From positions 1 through 64,000 of the forward strand of contig NZ_FOFS01000006.1 of the NCBI RefSeq assembly GCF_900111015.1: a stretch of 64,000 bases of DNA, in the 5' to 3' direction. The translations under genes were made by a program, and so were the position numbers. The notes beneath the pieces were generated by a model that ran no database searches, was not told the DNA's origin, and saw only the letters and a list, made by a program, of their open reading frames with translations. Positions 59,830 through 64,000 of this stretch are shown piece after piece (the first letter of the stretch is position 1; the number at the start of each line of letters is the position of its first letter). Source of the stretch: Solimonas aquatica. GTDB taxonomy: Bacteria; Pseudomonadota; Gammaproteobacteria; Nevskiales; Nevskiaceae.

Positions 59830-62511
59830 TTACAGATCGCCGTCGGGATTGAGCGGCGTGCTCGGGTAGTAACCCGGGCCGAACAGCGCGGCACCATCAC
59901 GCTCGAAGATCGCGGCGTGCGGCTTGGCCGTGCCCTTCACACCACGCGCACCGGGCCAGAGCCAGGCATCGCGGGCAGCGCTGTCGAAGTCCACGCAAGG
60001 CGTGCCGAGCAACTCGTCGGTGAACGAGGTATCCAGCACGGTGGCGCCGGTCTTGCGGTCGAGCTTGCCGACGCAGATCGTGCGGTCACCGTCCGAACCG
60101 GTGCCAGGCAGCGGCACATGGTTCAGTTCCACGAAGTACTGGATGAAGGTGAAGCGCTCGGTGCCGGTCGCCGGCTGCTGGCCGACCACCGCATCACGCG
60201 GCAGGCCCAGGCCCGCGCCGTTGTCGATCGGCGTGAGATCCAGGTAACCACCCGCACCCGCCGGCGTCGGCTGATAACCGACGCGGTCGACCAGCACGAA
60301 GTGCGGACCGCCGTGGGTGTACAGGTTCTGCAGCGAGTTGAGGTTGCCGCTGCCCGGATCGCCGCCCACGCCGGAGGGTTCGCCGCCGGTCTTGGTCGCG
60401 TTCAGGAAGATGCCACCCAGATTGCCGGCCTCGACGGATTCGATGGTCTGCGCGAGACGGGCATACGGCACGCCCGGCTAGCTGACATTCGAAGACACCG
60501 TGGTGGCGGCGCCCACACCCGTCGGCCCGGTTTCAAACTGGCCGATCGCACCACGCACGCGCGGGCAGTCGTCCGCCTCGTTGTTGTGCTTGAGGATGTT
60601 GAACTTGCCGCTGATGCCGCCCGACAGGTCCGCACGCGTAGCCCGGGTGCCGAGCGTGGTGTTGAACTTGTTGGAGGCCGAAGGCGCAGGGAAGTCGCAG
60701 GCGATCGCCGTGGCCGGCGTGTCGGCATGACCCTTGGCGATCAGCGGACGCACGTCCAGGGTCAGCACACGACGGCTGTGCTCACGCGGATAGTCGCGGT
60801 CGAATTCCACGGCGCCGTTCGGATCGATCGAACCCGGGCTTTCGATGCCCGAGATCGGCACGATCAGGAAGCGGTCGTCATCGGTCAGGCTGAAGTACGA
60901 GACACCGGTGCAGGGACCGACGTCATACACCGCACGCCAGTACGGACCCTTGCCGCCGAACACGTTGTACTGATCGCCGGAGATGGTGATGTCCGGGCTG
61001 TAGAACACCGTGCCGCCGCACATCGCCGCCGCGAAGGCGCCGTCGTGGGGCACGTAGTTCGGACTGCCCTTCACCGCGCTCGACACCGACACGCCCGCCG
61101 CATTGGCGGCAATGCCGGCTGCGGTGATGGCCTTGTCGTAGCTCGGATCGCCCAGGTTCACCCAGCCCTTCTGGCCGACCACATGGTGCGACTGATGCGG
61201 CAGGCCGAAAGCCATCAGGCCCTCGTTCTCTTCGTGGAAGATCACCTGCTCATGACGCGGACCATCCGGCACCGCGCTCACCGAGCGGATGTAGGGATTG
61301 GAGCGATAGATGTCGGCCTTGGCCAGCGAGTCCTTGGTCTTGCCGTGCGTGTAGCTGCCGCTGGTCGGATAGACGCGCACCGAGCTGCCGAAGCTGGAAC
61401 CGCAGACGCCCAGCGGGCCGGTGTTGATGGCCGTGCTCTGATTGCACAGACCGCGCAGCGCGCCGTTGATCGCCGCGCCGCCGATGCTGGCCGCCACCGC
61501 GTAGTCGGACTGCACCAGATACTTGCCGTCATAGGTCAGCGCCATGCCGTGCGGCAGGGCTTCCAGACCCACGTCCTTGTTGAACAGATAGAACACGCCC
61601 TGGTTGTAGGCGCGCTGCGCACGCGTATCCGGATAGCTGGTGTAAGCCGTGGGATTGCGCGGCTGATCGGCACGCACCACCGCCGAGTACTCGGTGATGC
61701 CCTTGTGACCCAGCAGCGGATTGTCGTCGGCACCCGCACCCAGTGCGCCCATCAGGCCGCCCTGCTCGATGCTGGTGAGCAGCGGCGCCACCGCCGGCAC
61801 GGACGGCAGGCAGCTGCCGAGCAGCGTCGGCGCCTTGCGGTCCGGATCGATCTCGGTGACCGTACCGCCCGGGCCGTACACGTAGTTGCTCATGTAGGTG
61901 TACAGGATCTTGTGATCCTTGCCCTGCGACGGCATGACGATGAAGTCGTCGGTCAGCGAGGAGCGGCGCGGCTGCGTGCCGCAGACCGCGATATCGGCCT
62001 TGCCGATATTGCGCACGCTGGTGATGTCGAAGCGGAACACGTTCTTGCTGATCACGCCACCGGCGAAGGTGTACTTGCGTCCCGCCACCAGACCATCACC
62101 GCCACCGGCGATGTACGAGGTGTAGCTGAGCATGTGATGCGGATCGTTGTGCGAGTCCGAACCCAGCAGGCCGACGATGTTGCCCGCCACGTTGGAGGCC
62201 AGCACGTTGGGCAGCTCCGCCGTCCAGATCACGTTGCCGTAGGTCGTGGAGTTGGGTTCTGCGTCGAGCACCGCCAGGAAGTCCTGGCTGGTCTTGGTCG
62301 AGCAGACCGGCGTCGAACAACCGTCGGCACTCCACACCAGCAGCACCGAGCCGTTGGGAATGACATTGCCCGTGTACTTGTTGACCGCCGCCGGCGCACC
62401 GGCAACCGCGGCCCCGGCACCCGCCAGCGCACCGAGCGCCAGCGCGCCGGCTGCCGCGCGTCGCCAAGGCGAAGCACGGCACCCAACCGTTTCTTTCACT
62501 TTCTGTTCCAT
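59830..62511 (-). pseudogene. Secreted beta-propeller-like gene interrupted by an in-frame amber codon
   Basis: One reading frame of 894 codons is broken by a single TAG at 60478-60480. The part before it has 677 codons and ends VSSNVS; the part after it continues in the same frame (PGVPYARLAQTIESVEAG) and ends GPGYYPSTPLNPDGDL. The N-terminus has an export signal with a twin-arginine-like start (SPWRRAAAGALALGALAGAG). Segments such as VLLVWSADGCSTPVCSTKTS, SYTSYIAGGGDGLVAGRKYT and HGMALTYDGKYLVQSDY recall selenium-binding-protein-type beta-propellers, but I cannot confirm the family. A GTG at 60471 could restart translation. The amber may be a recent mutation, readthrough or a sequence error. 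GGGGAG precedes the ATG. Confidence 0.7.
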
Positions 62512-62812
62512 GAAACTCCCCATGTGTCGATGAATCCGGCGCGAGCGCCGGCCGTCAATCACACACACGCAAGACCCCCGTCTGCTTTGCGCCAACTTGT
62601 TATGCAATGCCACAGAGGACTGCGGTATCGATTGCGCGGCGGATCGTACACTCCCGGGTATGGTTCCCAGGCTGCGGCGCCTAGACTATTTGGCAACATG
62701 CATAGATACATTTTTGCAGAGGCAAATGATTCATGACGTTAGCTTGTGCAAGCGCTCACAGCCGACGACGAAGTGCTGTGCATATGAAGCAAAGCGTCGC
62801 TGGCGATCGCCA
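62512..62812. other. Intergenic region of 301 bases
   Basis: No gene is supported. It lies between the RND permease gene end and the start of the beta-propeller-like gene, which is read on the same strand, so it should hold the promoter of the latter. It is AT-richer around 62680-62760 than the surroundings. A palindrome GGCGATCGCC lies near 62802. Confidence 0.5.
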
Positions 62813-64000
62813 TCAGTAAGCGTGCTGCCGCGCAGTCTCGCGCAGCAGGCGCTGCGTGGCGCCGGCGCCGAAGCGCAGATACAGCCAGGGCGTGAGGAAG
62901 CTGTCGAGCAGCGTGCTGCTGATCAGGCCGCCGAAAATCACCAGTGCCACCGGATGCAGGATTTCCTTGCCGGGCGCCTGCCCTGCGACGACCAGCGGCA
63001 ACAGGGCCAGGGCCGCGATCAGCGCCGTCATCAGCACCGGCGTCAGCCGCTCGGCCGAACCACGCAGCACCTGCGCTGTTCCGAAAGACTCATCCCCGTG
63101 CAGCGCCAGATTGAGAAAGTGACTGAGCTTGAGAATGCCGTTGCGCGCGGCGATACCCGCCAGGGTGATGAAGCCGATCAGGCTCGCCACCGACAGCGGC
63201 GTGGCGCTGAGCTTGAGCGCCAGCACGCCACCGATCAGCGCCAGCGGCACATTGCCCAGCACGATCAGGCTCAGGGTCCAGGAGCGATAGCGGCCATAGA
63301 GCACCAGCAGCATCAGCGCCAGCGACAGCAGCGAGAGCAGGCCGATGCGCAGCTGCGCGGCCTGCTGCGCCTGCACCTGTCCTTCCACCTTCAGCGTGTA
63401 GCCTTGCGGCAGCGGCAGACGCGCCAGCCGCGCCTGCGCCTCGACGCTGGCCGCCGCGAAGCCGCTGTCCGCAGGATACGCCGTCACCACCAGCCGTCGA
63501 CGCAGGTTCTCGCGCAGGATCTGATTGGCGCCGCTGTGCGTGCGGAACTCGGCGATCTGCGCCAGCGGCACCGGCCCGGCGGGCGCGTCGAGCAGCAGCG
63601 CCGGCAGCGCGCTGGCCTGCCGCGCTTCGGGCGGCAGGCGCAGCACCAGCTCATAGCGTCGCTCGCCTTCGATGATCTGCGACAGCGGCAGCCCCAGACT
63701 GAGCTGACTCAGGGTCTGCTGCACCGCCGGCGCCGCGAGGCCATATTGCGCGGCGCGGCGCGTGTCGACGTGGATGTCCAGCTGCGGCACTGCCTGCTGC
63801 GCCTCGATCTGCACCTCGGCCAGACCCGGCAGCGCCGCCAGCTGCGCGCGCACCTGCGCGGCCAGCGACTGCAGGACGTTCAGGTCTTCACCGAACAGCT
63901 TCACCACCAGCGGCGCGCGCACGCCGGAGAGCAGATGATCGAGCCGATGCGAAATCGGCTGGCCGATGGCGATGTTCGCCGGAAGCGCCGACAGCCGCTC
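62813..64000 (-). CDS. Heavy-metal efflux RND permease, CzcA/CusA family (partial, C-terminal part)
   Basis: The frame runs past the right edge, so the N-terminal part is missing. The last about 395 residues include the periplasmic porter part (APLVVKLFGEDLNVLQSLAA, PAGPVPLAQIAEFRTHSGAN), then transmembrane helices (LLSLLSLALMLLVLYGRYRS, SLIGFITLAGIAARNGILKL) and the end LISSTLLDSFLTPWLYLRFG. It exports divalent or monovalent metal ions with proton antiport from the inner membrane. The adaptor genes at 55934-58074 on the same strand are candidate partners. Confidence 0.92.
   Translation of the reverse strand, partial: ERLSALPANIAIGQPISHRLDHLLSGVRAPLVVKLFGEDLNVLQSLAAQVRAQLAALPGLAEVQIEAQQAVPQLDIHVDTRRAAQYGLAAPAVQQTLSQLSLGLPLSQIIEGERRYELVLRLPPEARQASALPALLLDAPAGPVPLAQIAEFRTHSGANQILRENLRRRLVVTAYPADSGFAAASVEAQARLARLPLPQGYTLKVEGQVQAQQAAQLRIGLLSLLSLALMLLVLYGRYRSWTLSLIVLGNVPLALIGGVLALKLSATPLSVASLIGFITLAGIAARNGILKLSHFLNLALHGDESFGTAQVLRGSAERLTPVLMTALIAALALLPLVVAGQAPGKEILHPVALVIFGGLISSTLLDSFLTPWLYLRFGAGATQRLLRETARQHAY

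Noticed and set aside
60478-60480. TAG read as pyrrolysine
   Set aside because: Nothing in the window indicates pyrrolysine genes, and the organism type makes it very unlikely; mutation or error is simpler.
59773-62736. Open frame of 987 codons on the plus strand
   Set aside because: Antisense to the beta-propeller-like gene; arginine- and valine-rich with no motif.

Overview
The window is a 64 kb stretch of a GC-rich bacterial chromosome with dense coding and no rRNA, tRNA, CRISPR array or prophage that I can see. The DUF1302/DUF1329 pair, the PA2778/PA2779-type pair, an S46 peptidase, FadH, a BLUF protein and many fatty-acid, aromatic or steroid-type catabolic enzymes suggest an aerobic gammaproteobacterium, perhaps of the Nevskiales or Xanthomonadales type. 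This placement is inferred from gene content only.

Layout. 1-487 is a hairpin-rich intergenic repeat region. 488-7945 is a plus-strand catabolic operon (SDR, saccharopine-type reductase, cysteine-less thiolase, DUF3237 protein, CurA-type reductase) ending with a large MalT-type LuxR regulator. 7956-15934 holds a divergent MarR regulator and a cluster of an acetylene-hydratase-like Mo/W enzyme, a 68-residue protein and three acetone-carboxylase-like subunits (gamma, HyuA type, HyuB type). 15942-21434 has a small lipoprotein, a sirtuin, a TonB receptor and a secreted repeat protein. 21432-21872 holds two MITE-like elements and a terminator. 21978-28745 has metY, an alanine symporter, a BLUF photoreceptor, a DUF72 protein, the PA2778/PA2779-like pair and moaB. 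28812-36053 has tadA, an S46 peptidase, an MFS pump, a thioesterase, fadH and slp. 36246-42111 has two bacteriohemerythrins, an acyl-CoA dehydrogenase, a metallopeptidase/ATP-grasp pair and a mutarotase. 42278-47177 has DUF1302, an AraC regulator and DUF1329. 47289-48418 is an unrecognised helical pair.

48581-55924 is a sulfur operon: rhodanese, serine O-acetyltransferase, small XRE regulator, family 2A encapsulin shell, cysteine desulfurase with a long disordered N-terminal cargo domain, then (after a 268 bp MITE) cysteine synthase and an FAD/NAD(P)-binding protein. The genes make O-acetylserine, turn it into cysteine, and take sulfur from cysteine inside a protein nanocompartment.

55934-64000, all on the minus strand, has the C-terminal part of a CzcA/CusA-type RND permease, a secreted beta-propeller-like gene interrupted by an in-frame amber codon, a parvulin isomerase, an ankyrin lipoprotein and two tandem periplasmic adaptors.

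The two most notable systems are the encapsulin sulfur locus, a recognised but recently described class, and the pairing of an acetylene-hydratase-like enzyme with an acetone-carboxylase-like complex. The second pairing suggests a hypothetical alkyne-to-ketone-to-acid route that I do not know to have been described.
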